Positions 8,283 through 17,283 of a stretch of 36,844 nt of DNA are shown piece after piece. Numbering within the stretch: the first letter of the stretch is position 1; each line of letters begins with the position of its first letter. Position numbers and translations under genes: made by a program. Source of the DNA: Verrucomicrobiota bacterium (GTDB lineage Bacteria > Verrucomicrobiota > Verrucomicrobiia > Chthoniobacterales > UBA10450); the NCBI GenBank assembly GCA_003217965.1, contig QHNB01000224.1, positions 1 through 36,844 on the forward strand, in the 5' to 3' direction. Below the pieces are notes generated by a model. That model saw only the letters and a list, made by a program, of their open reading frames with translations. It did no database searches and had not been told where the DNA came from.

Positions 8283-8669
8283 TCATGAATGACATCCGCA
8301 GCTTTCACCGCAACTGGCTTGGGCCCGAACGACAACTTCGACCTTGATCTCCTGCAACTCGAGCTGGTCGTGAATCGCCTGTAATAGCGCTAATGCCGGT
8401 TCTGTCGGCATTTGGTCGCAACGCAGTTCGATCCGTGTTTTCTTTCCCGCCAGCTCCGGATGTGCGCTCGTCATCTCGCCATCGAGAATGAAGGAAGCAT
8501 AGGCATTAAATTTCTCCTGAAGTTGATGCAGCTGTTCGTCACCGCCATCCCACGGCCGCGATTCATTCATTACCAGCAGCACCTCATCGTGCGCAGAATC
8601 AAATCCAAGAAGATCGATCACGGCTGGATTGACAAGACCGGCTAGGACTGAAGGGCCCTCACTACTCAT
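8283..8669 (-). CDS. DUF6572-like small protein with C-terminal cysteine cluster
   Basis: A 128-residue cytoplasmic protein of unknown function. The NPAVIDLLGFDSAHDEVLLVM segment followed by QLHQLQEKFNAYASFILDGE resembles the DUF6572 family as I recall it (a short alpha/beta protein whose members contain VIDLIxxD and LQEKINAY). The C-terminal end QASCGESCGCHS carries four closely spaced residues that could bind metal (three Cys, one His). It starts at ATG 8669, just after a 12-bp palindrome AAAAGTACTTTT (8670-8681). No neighbour hints at a pathway. Family assignment is from memory, and the function is unknown. Confidence 0.7.
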   Translation of the reverse strand: MSSEGPSVLAGLVNPAVIDLLGFDSAHDEVLLVMNESRPWDGGDEQLHQLQEKFNAYASFILDGEMTSAHPELAGKKTRIELRCDQMPTEPALALLQAIHDQLELQEIKVEVVVRAQASCGESCGCHS

Positions 8670-8722
8670 AAAAGTACTTTTGTTATACGACGATTAACAC
8701 TTGCACTATGACAGATTACTTC

Positions 8723-8806
8723 TGTGATTCCGAGCGCAGCCGAGGAATCTCTCGCTATTTTCTCCTCAGAATAGCTAGAGATGTCTCGGCTTCCCTCGAC
8801 ATGACA
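8723..8806. repeat. REP-like imperfect palindrome, copy 1
   Basis: The left arm reads TGTGATTCCGAGCGCAGCCG then AGGAATCTCT. The right arm reads AGAGATGTCTCGGCTTCC then CTCGACATGACA. The right arm is approximately the reverse complement of the left, with a short variable centre. The same design recurs at 25196-25296 and as a half copy at 13285-13320. The last ATGACA includes the probable start codon of the following secreted protein. Confidence 0.8.
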
Positions 8807-9685
8807 AAAAGGCCTTTCCGCGTCGGAAGTGTAGGAAGTTTGCTCTTACTCGCAATGACCTCGACCGCTTTCATAGCCGCGACACAAGCGCAGTTCACGC
8901 CCGGGATTCTGGCGAATGACAGTTATTGGGGCGACCGCAAAGCTGAGTTCGACTTTTACGAGGGCCAGCTCATGCGGGACGCTCAGCTGCGCAAGTGCGA
9001 AGTCCTGCACATTTTCTTTCGGGAACGGATCGACCCGAAAACATTCACGCGCGTCGATGATGCAACACGCGCCGATGCCGTCACAGCGATTCGAATGAAT
9101 CAAATTTGGTCGGTGCCGATCGGGATGTTTGTCGAGCAGGGGTCGATCACTGCACATTGCCGAGTCGATTCAGGCGTGCTCGCCCGCTTAACATTTGTCG
9201 GCACAGACAGTTTTGGAAACGCCGTGAAAAAGGTTGAATGGACCGGCTCGACTTTCAATTACATGAGCGACACCTACCGAGACGGCACCACCACCAGCCC
9301 AATCTCGCCGCTAGTAAACTCGTTCTTTTACGACGAACTTCCGATGCGGGTGCGGACGATCGATTGGTCAAAGCCGCCGGTGGACTTTGAAATACAACTG
9401 GCGCCGACGCTCGCGCGGTTCCGAAGCGATCACATCGAGTTCAAACCAGCGCGAATCTCATGGAAGCCAATCGACAAGACGATTGAAGTGAGCGCGCAAC
9501 ACTCAGGGGGAATCGATCGTTTCGTGCTTGACCGCGATTTTCCCTTTTTACTTCGCGAATGGCAGATGGCCGATGGTTCGAAACTCAAATTAAAACGTGG
9601 ATTGAAAGCCGATTACTGGAACTACAGCAAAGAAGGCGATCGAGAGAGGGCGTTGAAGAACCCGATGTTGCAGCATCCCGATTGA
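8801..9685 (+). CDS. Secreted protein of unknown function
   Basis: I do not recognise the family. From the ATG at 8801 the protein has a good signal peptide: basic MTKRPFR, a hydrophobic core, and cleavage after ATQA near residue 31. The mature part (about 260 residues) is soluble and rich in W, D and R, with few cysteines; it includes SYWGDRKAEFDFYEGQLMRD near its start and REWQMADGSKLKLKR near its end. The track start at 8708 would translate through a REP-like repeat before the signal peptide, so the later start is preferred. An even later ATG at 8856 is possible but would cut the basic n-region. It is probably monocistronic, since a hairpin follows 27 bp after the stop. Confidence 0.8.
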   Translation: MTKRPFRVGSVGSLLLLAMTSTAFIAATQAQFTPGILANDSYWGDRKAEFDFYEGQLMRDAQLRKCEVLHIFFRERIDPKTFTRVDDATRADAVTAIRMNQIWSVPIGMFVEQGSITAHCRVDSGVLARLTFVGTDSFGNAVKKVEWTGSTFNYMSDTYRDGTTTSPISPLVNSFFYDELPMRVRTIDWSKPPVDFEIQLAPTLARFRSDHIEFKPARISWKPIDKTIEVSAQHSGGIDRFVLDRDFPFLLREWQMADGSKLKLKRGLKADYWNYSKEGDRERALKNPMLQHPD

Positions 9686-9712
9686 TGACACCGGCTTTGG
9701 TGAGGCTTCGCC

Positions 9713-9731
9713 GGCGATTGGGTCAATCGCC
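9713..9731 (+). terminator. Perfect 8-bp hairpin after the secreted-protein gene
   Basis: GGCGATTG and CAATCGCC form a perfect 8-bp stem around a GGT loop, 27 bp past the stop codon. It is followed by CTACGGTCTTCC rather than a clean T-run. It is likely a transcript end or stabilising hairpin upstream of queF. Confidence 0.5.
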
Positions 9732-9815
9732 CTACGGTCTTCCTCAAGCAAATCGGCCAATTAGCTATCATAACGCTGCTCGTCATGGCGCTGATAACCA
9801 ATTAAGCTTGCGATT

Positions 9816-10256
9816 ATGAGCAGGAACACGAGGAAACCTGGACGACTCACCCTTCTCGGCCACAGCGAAGCGCGAATCCCAGCCTCGCCAGCAGAAGCGC
9901 AGCTTGAAACTTTTCCGAACCCGGCCCGCCACAGGTTCTGGATCCACTTCGAAACCTCCGATTTCACGTCGCTCTGCCCTGTCACCGGCCAGGCGGATTT
10001 CGCCAAAATCGAGATTGACTACATGCCGAATAAGCTCTGTGTCGAAAGTAAGTCGCTGAAATTCTATCTCGCCTCGTTTCGTAATGAACGCGCCTTTAAC
10101 GAAGCCATCACAAACCGTATTTTGGATGATTTCGTGCGTGCTTGTGCTCCGCGGGAAGCGATCGTCACGGCGGCGTTTTCTGCACGCGGCGGGATCAGTT
10201 TGACGGTCCGCGTAGCCTTCCCCGACGCAGCGAAGTCCGGCCAAAATGGCCGATGA
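9816..10256 (+). CDS. queF: NADPH-dependent 7-cyano-7-deazaguanine reductase (preQ1 synthase)
   Basis: Reduces preQ0 to preQ1 in queuosine tRNA modification. The short unimodular form is seen: [15 protein letters not shown] contains the catalytic Cys54 and Asp61, followed by [29 protein letters not shown], the substrate/NADPH-binding signature, and later [12 protein letters not shown]. Its 146 residues fit the B. subtilis-type enzyme. The ORF start at 9816 gives an N-terminal extension of about 30 residues before the conserved fold, with no alternative ATG. The last four bases overlap the queC start (ATGA), so the two genes are translationally coupled. Confidence 0.96.
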   Translation: MSRNTRKPGRLTLLGHSEARIPASPAEAQLETFPNPARHRFWIHFETSDFTSLCPVTGQADFAKIEIDYMPNKLCVESKSLKFYLASFRNERAFNEAITNRILDDFVRACAPREAIVTAAFSARGGISLTVRVAFPDAAKSGQNGR

Positions 10257-10936
10257 AGCGCGCCGTTATTCTACTAAGTGGCGGGCTTGATTCAGCCACA
10301 ACACTCGCAATAGCAAAGCACGAGGGCTACGAGATTTTTCCTCTCTCGTTCGAATACGGGCAGCGTCATCGCGTCGAGATCGATTCGGCCAAGCAAATCG
10401 TGCAAAGCCTTGGCGTGCGTGAGCATCGGATCGTGAAAATCGATTTGCGCGTCTTTGGCGGGTCGGCCTTAACTGATACGATTGAAGTTCCAAAACGTCG
10501 CAGTGATAGCGAGATCGCCGGCCAAATCCCAGTTACTTACGTGCCGGCACGAAACACAATTTTTCTTAGCTATGCGTTGGCCTGGGCTGAGACGATCGAA
10601 GCCCGCGACATTTTTATTGGCGTTAACGCGCGGGACTACAGTGGATATCCCGATTGTCGCCCCGAATTTATCAAACAATTCGAGCGGCTTGCGAATGTCG
10701 GCACGAAGGCCGGCATTTCGGGTGAGCGCTTTCGCATTCATACCCCTCTAATCGCAATGAACAAACCCGAGATTATCCGAAAAGGGGAGGAGCTCGGCGT
10801 CGATTTCTCGATCACTCACAGCTGTTATGATCCGGAACCCGACGGAACAGCCTGCGGCGAATGTGATTCGTGCCGCCTGCGGCGCCGTGGTTTTCAGGAT
10901 GCCGGGATAAATGATCCCCTGCGCTACGCACATTAG
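10253..10936 (+). CDS. queC: 7-cyano-7-deazaguanine synthase
   Basis: ATP-dependent conversion of 7-carboxy-7-deazaguanine to preQ0, the substrate of QueF next to it. The PP-loop [10 protein letters not shown] lies at residues 7-16. [20 protein letters not shown] and [16 protein letters not shown] are typical. The zinc ligands are Cys191, Cys201, Cys204 and Cys207 in [19 protein letters not shown] moved the start from 10142 to the ATG at 10253 because [14 protein letters not shown] is the family N-terminus and it overlaps the queF stop. The 227 residues match the usual size. QueD, QueE and FolE are not in the window. Confidence 0.97.
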   Translation: MKRAVILLSGGLDSATTLAIAKHEGYEIFPLSFEYGQRHRVEIDSAKQIVQSLGVREHRIVKIDLRVFGGSALTDTIEVPKRRSDSEIAGQIPVTYVPARNTIFLSYALAWAETIEARDIFIGVNARDYSGYPDCRPEFIKQFERLANVGTKAGISGERFRIHTPLIAMNKPEIIRKGEELGVDFSITHSCYDPEPDGTACGECDSCRLRRRGFQDAGINDPLRYAH

Positions 10937-10961
10937 TTCGACGGAAACTCGTAAACGCTCA

Positions 10962-10982
10962 GGGCTCCCGAAAAAGGGGCCC
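10962..10982. terminator. Hairpin between convergent queC and NlpC/P60 genes
   Basis: GGGCTCC pairs with GGGGCCC (one G-T pair) around a CGAAAAA loop, located 25 bp after the queC stop and 24 bp before the end of the opposing gene. It is a plausible bidirectional terminator, although no T-run follows on the plus strand. Confidence 0.5.
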
Positions 10983-11006
10983 GCAATTAGGAACGACGCG
11001 ATCGAG

Positions 11007-11903
11007 TTAGTCGCGTAAGCCCGGGATATGACCATAACCAATAAAGGTCGGCCCCGGCTTGCCGCTCTCCCCAGTATTGCGGCGCTCAACTTTAAAATCG
11101 AACACGCTGACACCATTGCGCGATTGTCCCTGATAAATCCGTCCATCGCTCGCCCCGACCATCACTCTCGCGCCCGATTTTTTCTCTCGGCCAAGATAGA
11201 TCATGGCGTGGGTAATTGGCGGATCCCGTTCGATCGAATAGGTGCCGGTCCAAAAAAGGAGATCACCCGGCTTCAGATTTTCCATTTCAAACGAATCGTC
11301 TTTCCGACTCAACACCGGTTCAAATTTTCCGATGCGACGCAGCCAAACATATTGCTGGCTGGAATCTCGCGGCACATCTCCCACGCCGTTTTGTTTGAGC
11401 ACATAATAAACGAAGCCCGAACAATCCATCCCGCCGGCGGACGGATCAGCCGAGCCGTACTTGTAGTCCAAATTACGGGTTGTTGGTGCGCCGTTCTTCT
11501 TGTGCACCGCCTCGGGTGAAGTCGAGGGCGAATGCTCTGGTGTCGGCGTTTCAGCTACAGCAGGACTCGGCGTAGGCGTCTCTGTTGATTTTGCTGAGGC
11601 TTTCGATTTTTTCTTTTTCGACGGACTGCCACTAGGGTTCACCGCGGTCGATTCTTCGGGAACCGGAGAGGCGGACGCTTTTCGCTTCCCATGTGGTGTC
11701 GGAGAAGGTGAAGCTTTCTTGCCCGACGCGGTTGGTGATGGCGTTTCTCTTTTAGTTGTTGTCTTCTTTTTCTTCCGGGCGGGCGTCGGTGTCGGAGTGG
11801 AAAAAATCTTCTTAAGCGTATTGCCGATCGATTCCTCGGCTCGAACTGGACCCGCAATCGATAGAATCAGAGCAGTCGCAATTAACGTACGCAAAAACAT
11901 CAC
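11007..11903 (-). CDS. Secreted NlpC/P60 peptidoglycan endopeptidase
   Basis: Cell-wall cysteine peptidase. The signal peptide (MMFLRTLIAT to about residue 22, ending RAEE) is followed by a linker of about 110 residues made of Lys-rich and P/S/T repeats (TPTPTP, PSPTP). The catalytic domain starts near residue 140: GGMDCSGFVYYVL contains Cys161; KPGDLLFW and THAMIYLG contain the His232 candidate. The P/S/T linker probably spans the envelope or binds wall polymers. It lies 16 bp downstream of the M20 peptidase gene in the same direction, so the two are probably one operon involved in peptide turnover. Confidence 0.93.
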   Translation of the reverse strand: MMFLRTLIATALILSIAGPVRAEESIGNTLKKIFSTPTPTPARKKKKTTTKRETPSPTASGKKASPSPTPHGKRKASASPVPEESTAVNPSGSPSKKKKSKASAKSTETPTPSPAVAETPTPEHSPSTSPEAVHKKNGAPTTRNLDYKYGSADPSAGGMDCSGFVYYVLKQNGVGDVPRDSSQQYVWLRRIGKFEPVLSRKDDSFEMENLKPGDLLFWTGTYSIERDPPITHAMIYLGREKKSGARVMVGASDGRIYQGQSRNGVSVFDFKVERRNTGESGKPGPTFIGYGHIPGLRD

Positions 11904-11919
11904 GGCTGATTAGACGCAA

Positions 11920-13254
11920 TTAGCCGGCGATTTCTTGAAGGACTGCTTTATTAATCCGAATCCCGGCATCGAGATTCTCCAGCGGAAAATTCTCATTTGG
12001 CGAATGAGCCCGACAGTCGGGCAGCGCGAGTCCGAGCAAGAGTGTTTCGACGCCGAGAATCCTTCGAAAATCAGAAACGATCGGAATGCTGCCTCCTTCC
12101 CGGATAAGCACTGGATTACGATCGAAGGCGTGTTTGAGCGCGTTTTGCGCCGCTTTGCCGTACTTGGAGTGGGGATCGGTGAGATACCACGGGCCGGAAT
12201 GGCCAGCTGTCATGTCAAGGCGAACTCCCGGTTGGCAATTTTTTTGGAAATGCTCCTGCGCCAGTGCAGTAATTTTGTCCCCAGCTTGATTCGGAACGAG
12301 GCGGAAAGTCAGCTTGGCGAATGCTTCGCGACCGATCACTGTCTTGGTGCCTCGACCTTGATAACCGCCACTGAAACCGTTGACCTCCGCTGTCGGTCGC
12401 GACCAAATCCGCTCAAGAGTGGAAAAGCCTTTTTCGCCAAATAACTGCGGGACCCCAGTATCCTTGAGGATTTCTTTGTCCACATTTACCGGCACTTTTC
12501 GCCACATCTCGCGCTCCCAATTTGGGAGCGGCAAAACATCGTCATAGAATCCTGCAATGGCGATATGACCCTCGGAATCGTGCAAAGTCGCAAGCAACTG
12601 GGCGAGGGCAGTGAGCGGGTTCGCCACCGCACCACCATAAATCCCAGAGTGAAGGTCAATCTTGGGTCCACTCACTTTCAACTCCAGAGCAGCAACGCCA
12701 CGTAATCCATAGCTCATCGTGGGGACTCCACGAGCGACCATCCCGGTATCGGAAACGACGACGACATCGCACTTCAACGCGTTTTGGTTCTGCGAGAGAA
12801 AATTTCCCAGATTACCGCTTCCAATTTCCTCTTCGCCTTCGATTACAAAATGCAGATTTACCGGTAAATCGCCAGCCGCTTCGATCTGTTCCTGAGCACC
12901 GAGGATGTGCGAAAGAATTTGGCCCTTGTTATCGGTCGCGCCGCGGGCAAACACATAGCCGTTCTTCAAGACCGGCTCGAACGGGGGCGATTCCCAAAGC
13001 TCGAGAGGATCGGGTGGCTGCACATCGTAGTGACCGTAGATCAACACGGTATGACGACCGGCCTTGTGCTTGTTTTGCGCCCAGACTACCGGGTGACCGG
13101 GAGTTGGATGCAATCTCGCCGAAAGTCCCATTCTAGTCAGTTTTTCGACTAGCCAATGGGCGCACTCGGAAACCTTTTCTGAGTAATCGTTGTCGGTCGA
13201 GATGCTGGGAAAACGCAGAAATTGATAAAAATCCTCGAGATGAGTTGCGCGCAT
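11920..13254 (-). CDS. M20-family dipeptidase/metallopeptidase
   Basis: Zinc-dependent exopeptidase of the M20 (ArgE/DapE/carnosinase-like) family. Metal and catalytic positions are present: YGHYDVQPP (His75, Asp77), RGATDNKGQ (Asp108), IEGEEEIGS (the catalytic Glu pair near 142-143), VSDTGM, and a late AHSPNENF histidine. The length of 444 residues is typical for cytosolic dipeptidases of this group. The track start at 13482 adds 76 implausible residues passing through a REP-like half repeat, so the ATG at 13254 (MRATHLEDFYQFLRFPSIS) was chosen. It is co-directional with the NlpC/P60 gene and divergent from ggt, another peptide-cleaving enzyme. Confidence 0.95.
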   Translation of the reverse strand: MRATHLEDFYQFLRFPSISTDNDYSEKVSECAHWLVEKLTRMGLSARLHPTPGHPVVWAQNKHKAGRHTVLIYGHYDVQPPDPLELWESPPFEPVLKNGYVFARGATDNKGQILSHILGAQEQIEAAGDLPVNLHFVIEGEEEIGSGNLGNFLSQNQNALKCDVVVVSDTGMVARGVPTMSYGLRGVAALELKVSGPKIDLHSGIYGGAVANPLTALAQLLATLHDSEGHIAIAGFYDDVLPLPNWEREMWRKVPVNVDKEILKDTGVPQLFGEKGFSTLERIWSRPTAEVNGFSGGYQGRGTKTVIGREAFAKLTFRLVPNQAGDKITALAQEHFQKNCQPGVRLDMTAGHSGPWYLTDPHSKYGKAAQNALKHAFDRNPVLIREGGSIPIVSDFRRILGVETLLLGLALPDCRAHSPNENFPLENLDAGIRINKAVLQEIAG

Positions 13255-13284
13255 GAGGCTGATGTTAGTGCGCCTATTCAGGAT

Positions 13285-13320
13285 TGTCATCCTGAGCCCG
13301 GCAGAGGCCGAGGGATTTTC
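13285..13320. repeat. REP-like half element, copy 3
   Basis: TGTCATCCTGAGCCCGGCAG followed by AGGCCGAGGGATTTTC matches the left arm of the palindromes at 8723 and 25196 (TGTxATTCCGAGC ... CCGAGGAAT). No right arm is recognisable. It lies in the divergent gap between the M20 peptidase and ggt. Confidence 0.6.
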
Positions 13321-13388
13321 GCTAGCCCGTCGTTTACTGAAGGTAAGCTGGAGATCGCCGTTTACGGGAGCCATCGCATTCACTTGGG

Positions 13389-15245
13389 ATGACAGCGATG
13401 CTACGCTTCTGCATGTCTCGAAAATTTGGGGGCGGCATCTTGGGGTTGATAGCTTGCTTCTATGCGACCATCGCCACCGCACAGATCGATCGCATTACCG
13501 GCAAGCCTTTTGCAACCCGATCACAGGTGCTTGGCCGGCACGGCATGGTTTGCACGAGTGTTCCGGCCGCAACGCAAGTTGGACTTGATATTTTGAAGCG
13601 CGGCGGGAGCGCCGTGGACGCCGCCATCGCCGCAAATGCCACTCTTGGACTAACGGAACCAGTCTCGAATGGCATCGGTGGCGATCTCTTCGCCATCGTT
13701 TACAGCGCAAAAGAAAACAAACTCTACGGCATCAATGGCAGCGGTCGTTCACCGCTTGGCTTGAGTTACGAGCAGATGAAAGCGGAGCTGGCGAAGCTAA
13801 AACGCGAGACGATTCCACCAACTGGAATGTTGCCGATCAGTGTGCCGGGCACAGTCGATGCATGGTTCGAGCTGCACAAAAAATTCGGCAAACTGAAACT
13901 GACCGACGATCTCGCGCCTGCCATTCATTACGCCGAAGAAGGTTTCCCGGTTACCCAGTTGATTGCCTATTATTGGGCATTCGGCCCGCGCATCTACAAA
14001 GGTTTACCCGGCGCCTTTCTCCAAACTTACACCCTCGATGGTAAGGGGCGGACACCAGCCGAAGGCGACATTTTCAAGAATCCGGCGCTAGGGAACACAC
14101 TACGATTGATTGGCGAACGCGGCCGCGACGTTTTCTATAAAGGTGAAATCGCGGAGAAAATCGATGCATTCATGCAGGCAAATGGCGGCTGGCTGCGCAA
14201 GGTCGATTTCGAGAAACATACGAGCACCTGGGTAGAACCGGTTTCGACTAATTATCGCGGTTACGATGTGTTCGAGTTGCCGCCGAACGGGCAGGGTGTT
14301 GCCACGCTGCAGATCCTCAACATTCTCGAAGGATTCGATCTGCGCGCCATGGGCCGCAATTCACCTGAGACGCTGCACACGATGATCGAAGCGAAGAAAA
14401 TCGCCTGGGCTGATCGGGCTAAATACTACGCCGACCCGGATTTTGCCAAAATTCCGCTCACCGGTTTGCTTTCGAAGAGTTACGCGGCCGAGCGCCGGAA
14501 ATTTATCGACCCGAATCATGCCGCCAAGACCGTTGCAGCAGGGAATCCGCCCTCTGATGGAGCATCCAACTCTCGACCCATGGGAATCGAGTCAGTCCGG
14601 TACGAGCAGGCCGGAAGGCAGTTTGCCGGGACAGGCGAGGACGCCCGTCTTCCGGACGGCGATACCATTTATATGTGCACGGCTGATGACGAGGGGAACA
14701 TGGTTTCACTGATCCAAAGCAATTATCGCGGCATGGGTAGCGGTATCGTGGTGCCAGGACTTGGGTTCATGTTTCAAGATCGTGGTGAACTCTTCTCGAT
14801 GCAGGCTAGTCATGCCAACGTTTACGCGCCGGGCAAGCGACCGTTCCACACCATCATTCCCGGCTTTGTGATGAAAGATGGCAAGCCGTGGGAAGCATTC
14901 GGAGTGATGGGCGGCGGCATGCAACCGCAAGGACACGTCCAAGTGCTCACCAGTCAGATTGATTTCGGCCTTGGTCTACAGGAAGCTGGGGATGCTTCCC
15001 GCTGGCAACACGAGGGCGATAGCGAACCGACTGACGAAAAGATGACAAACGGCGGGTACGTGGAAGTGGAAAGTGGAATTCCCTACGAGACGGTCCGCGA
15101 GCTGAAGAAACGCGGGCACGATGTCCGCGTCGACGTTGGGGGCTATGGCGGCTATCAAGCCATTAAGGTCGAGATGCATGATGGCCAGCGCGTCTATGCC
15201 GGGGCGAGCGAATCGCGCAAGGACGGGCAGGCTGCCGGATACTAA
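13389..15245 (+). CDS. ggt: Gamma-glutamyltransferase (gamma-glutamyltranspeptidase)
   Basis: N-terminal nucleophile hydrolase that cleaves gamma-glutamyl bonds such as in glutathione, normally exported. Residues 12-31 form a signal peptide ending ATAQ. The family signatures are AATQVGLDILKRGGSAVDAAIA, EPVSNGIGGDLFAIVY and ELPPNGQGVATLQ. The autocleavage nucleophile is Thr426 in LPDGDTIYMC, followed by DDEGNMVSLIQSNYRGMGSG. The C-terminal GVMGGGMQPQGHVQVL belongs to the small subunit. A start at Met9 (13413) would give a tidier signal peptide. It is monocistronic, convergent with the response regulator gene. Confidence 0.96.
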   Translation: MTAMLRFCMSRKFGGGILGLIACFYATIATAQIDRITGKPFATRSQVLGRHGMVCTSVPAATQVGLDILKRGGSAVDAAIAANATLGLTEPVSNGIGGDLFAIVYSAKENKLYGINGSGRSPLGLSYEQMKAELAKLKRETIPPTGMLPISVPGTVDAWFELHKKFGKLKLTDDLAPAIHYAEEGFPVTQLIAYYWAFGPRIYKGLPGAFLQTYTLDGKGRTPAEGDIFKNPALGNTLRLIGERGRDVFYKGEIAEKIDAFMQANGGWLRKVDFEKHTSTWVEPVSTNYRGYDVFELPPNGQGVATLQILNILEGFDLRAMGRNSPETLHTMIEAKKIAWADRAKYYADPDFAKIPLTGLLSKSYAAERRKFIDPNHAAKTVAAGNPPSDGASNSRPMGIESVRYEQAGRQFAGTGEDARLPDGDTIYMCTADDEGNMVSLIQSNYRGMGSGIVVPGLGFMFQDRGELFSMQASHANVYAPGKRPFHTIIPGFVMKDGKPWEAFGVMGGGMQPQGHVQVLTSQIDFGLGLQEAGDASRWQHEGDSEPTDEKMTNGGYVEVESGIPYETVRELKKRGHDVRVDVGGYGGYQAIKVEMHDGQRVYAGASESRKDGQAAGY

Positions 15246-15263
15246 TCCAGGACCGCTGTCGTT

Positions 15264-15277
15264 TTCGCTAGTGCGAA
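15264..15277. terminator. Small hairpin between convergent ggt and response regulator
   Basis: TTCGC and GCGAA pair perfectly around a TAGT loop in the 45-bp gap between the two stop codons. It is short, and termination is only suggested by position. Confidence 0.3.
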
Positions 15278-15290
15278 TGCGGGAGCCGAA

Positions 15291-15749
15291 TCAGATATGA
15301 CGTTTAAATGGCTGGATCAAACGAGCAGCTGCGGAAAGAGCCGTGTTCGTCGCGCTCTCGCTTGAAGAAGGAGGATCGGTTTTCAGGATTTCTTCCACGC
15401 AGCCTAGAAGCTGATCCCGACGGAGTGGCTTCGCGATGAATCTGTACCCTCCAATCCGGTTGGACGCCGCTTCCTCTCCAGAGACCAAGCCAGTAAAAAA
15501 AACGATAGGTGTGCCCTGCAACAACGCATCACTTTCAATTTGGTGCGCGATATCACCACCGTCGAGATCTGGCATCATGACATCTAAAAAGATCAAATCA
15601 GGGCGAAACCATCGCGCGGTGGCGAAAGCGTTACGGCTGTTGTTCTCCTCTTCGACAGAATAATTGCCACTCGTTTCCAGTAGGACTTTCACCGCCCGCG
15701 TGACGGATGGATCATCGTCAATTATGAGGATCCGCTTTGTCATGGTCAT
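15291..15749 (-). CDS. Single-domain response regulator (receiver only)
   Basis: CheY-like receiver. The acidic triad is IIDDDPS (Asp11-13), the phosphorylation site is Asp56 in LIFLDVMMPDLDG, the switch Thr86 is in VFFTGLV, and Lys107 is in FIAKPL. The domain fills residues 5-125, and the C-terminal tail of about 25 residues has no DNA-binding domain. It probably relays a phosphate or acts through protein contacts. No histidine kinase is in the window, so this is an orphan regulator. MTKRILII at the second Met (15743) is an equally good start. Confidence 0.93.
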   Translation of the reverse strand: MTMTKRILIIDDDPSVTRAVKVLLETSGNYSVEEENNSRNAFATARWFRPDLIFLDVMMPDLDGGDIAHQIESDALLQGTPIVFFTGLVSGEEAASNRIGGYRFIAKPLRRDQLLGCVEEILKTDPPSSSESATNTALSAAARLIQPFKRHI

Positions 15750-15918
15750 AGAATGGTGTCAAACAGTGTCAGACCCGAGCACACGGTGTGCCCTTCGACG
15801 GCAACTCGTTAACAGGGATCGCGATGACTGGGCTTCCCTCCCCGGACACGGCAAGAGGAAAACGAGTCATTACCGCGGTTGAGGCGCGGCTTATTCGCAC
15901 CTGTTACGATGGTCGACC

Positions 15919-17283
15919 TTGTTTCACGCCCTGAATTCACACACGATGTGCGAAATGGCTGAGGAGACGCTGTCGATCCAACAAGCCGCGCGCGTCGATC
16001 ATCAGCTCGTTCGCGGAATCGGAATTCCGGCGCTGACCGCGAACATCGTCAGCTCTACCATCGGTGCGGGCATCTTCGTGATCCCGGCTGCGGTGGCGCG
16101 CGGGCTCGGTCCCGCCGCGCCGTTCGCGTTCATGGTTTGCGCGGTAGCGATGGTGCTGTTCGTCACTTGTTTCGCGATCGCCGGCAGTCGTGTTTCCTTA
16201 ACCGGCGGACTTTACGCGTACGTCGAGGTCGCGTTTGGTCGTTACGTCGGATTTCTCGCCGGTATGCTTTATTTTCTGACTGCGCTTGGCGCGGTCGCGG
16301 GCGTTGTCAACGTGCTCGCGACTTCAATCGCGCTCGTGGTTCCGTTCCTCGGCGGACCAGTGATGCGCATCGTTGTCATGCTCGCCGTTTATGGTGTGCT
16401 CGTTTTCATCAATATTCGCGGTGTTCGCGAAGGAGCGGGCGCGGTCACGGTGATCACGGTCGCAAAACTTCTCCCGCTGCTGCTTTTCATCTGCGTCGGA
16501 ATTTTTTTCATTCACCCGCCGAATCTAGCGTTCACAGCTTGGCCCGGCAGTAAGGCGTTAGGGGACGCAGTTATTCTGTTGATCTTCGCCTTCGTCGGAA
16601 TCGAAGTCGCGCTCATCCCGAGCGGCGAAGTAAAAAATCCGGCGCGAACCGTTCCGCGTTCCGCTTATCTCGCCCTCGTCATCACCACGATCATTTACGT
16701 CCTGATCCAGCTCGTCGCGCAGGGGACGCTCGGTCTCGATCTCGCCAATCACAGAGACGCGCCACTGGCCGAAGCTGCCGCGAAATTTCTCGGTACCATC
16801 GGCCGCACTATCTTGCTCGCGGGCGCAACCATCTCCGCGTTCGGATTTGTCACCAGCGACATTCTCAGTTCGCCGCGCATGATCTTCGCGTTCGGCCGCG
16901 ACGGCGCGCTGCCGGCGTGGTTCGCGCACGTCCATCCGCGCTATCGCTCACCCGACGTCGCCATCATCACTTACGCCGTGCTCGCCTTTGCCTTGTCCAT
17001 CACCGGCACGTTCGAAAAACTGGCCGTGCTCTCCAACGTCGCCGTCCTCCTGATGTATCTGCTCTGCTGCGCGGCCTGCTGGTTTTTGGTGCAACGCGAC
17101 GTGCGCGCCAATGGCGCTCAGCCTTTCAATTTTTCGGGCATGAAAATTGTTCCGGCGCTCGCCATCGTCGCAATCATCTGGATTCTTGCGCACGCGACGG
17201 CGTGGGAATTTGCGGTGAACGGGATCGTGCTGGTTATTGCGTCAGTTCTCTACTTTCTGCGTCGGTTGACGGCGAAAAGCTGA
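15919..17283 (+). CDS. APC-superfamily amino acid permease
   Basis: Inner-membrane transporter with about 12 hydrophobic segments. The first unwound helix motif, IVSSTIGAGIFVIPA, is the substrate-backbone-binding region of APC permeases. SRVSLTGGLYAYVEVAFGRYVGFLAGM and the long FAFVGIEVALIPSGEVKNPARTVPRSA segment are typical. Specific substrates cannot be told from sequence; amino acids or polyamines are likely. The track start (MFHALN) may be too early; MAEETLSIQQAAR at 15955 is a good alternative. It lies alone, upstream of smc in the same direction but separated by 122 bp. Confidence 0.93.
   Translation: MFHALNSHTMCEMAEETLSIQQAARVDHQLVRGIGIPALTANIVSSTIGAGIFVIPAAVARGLGPAAPFAFMVCAVAMVLFVTCFAIAGSRVSLTGGLYAYVEVAFGRYVGFLAGMLYFLTALGAVAGVVNVLATSIALVVPFLGGPVMRIVVMLAVYGVLVFINIRGVREGAGAVTVITVAKLLPLLLFICVGIFFIHPPNLAFTAWPGSKALGDAVILLIFAFVGIEVALIPSGEVKNPARTVPRSAYLALVITTIIYVLIQLVAQGTLGLDLANHRDAPLAEAAAKFLGTIGRTILLAGATISAFGFVTSDILSSPRMIFAFGRDGALPAWFAHVHPRYRSPDVAIITYAVLAFALSITGTFEKLAVLSNVAVLLMYLLCCAACWFLVQRDVRANGAQPFNFSGMKIVPALAIVAIIWILAHATAWEFAVNGIVLVIASVLYFLRRLTAKS

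Noticed and set aside
8682-8700. Possible promoter for the DUF6572-like gene (TATAAC on the minus strand)
   Set aside because: No acceptable -35 at a normal distance, and the AT-rich palindrome nearby makes chance matches likely.
9686-9815. Possible preQ1 riboswitch before queF
   Set aside because: I could not find the compact pseudoknot pattern; the region only shows a terminator-like hairpin.
15919-17283. Amino acid permease as a horizontally acquired gene
   Set aside because: It seems slightly richer in GC than its neighbours, but no flanking repeats, integrase or tRNA support transfer.
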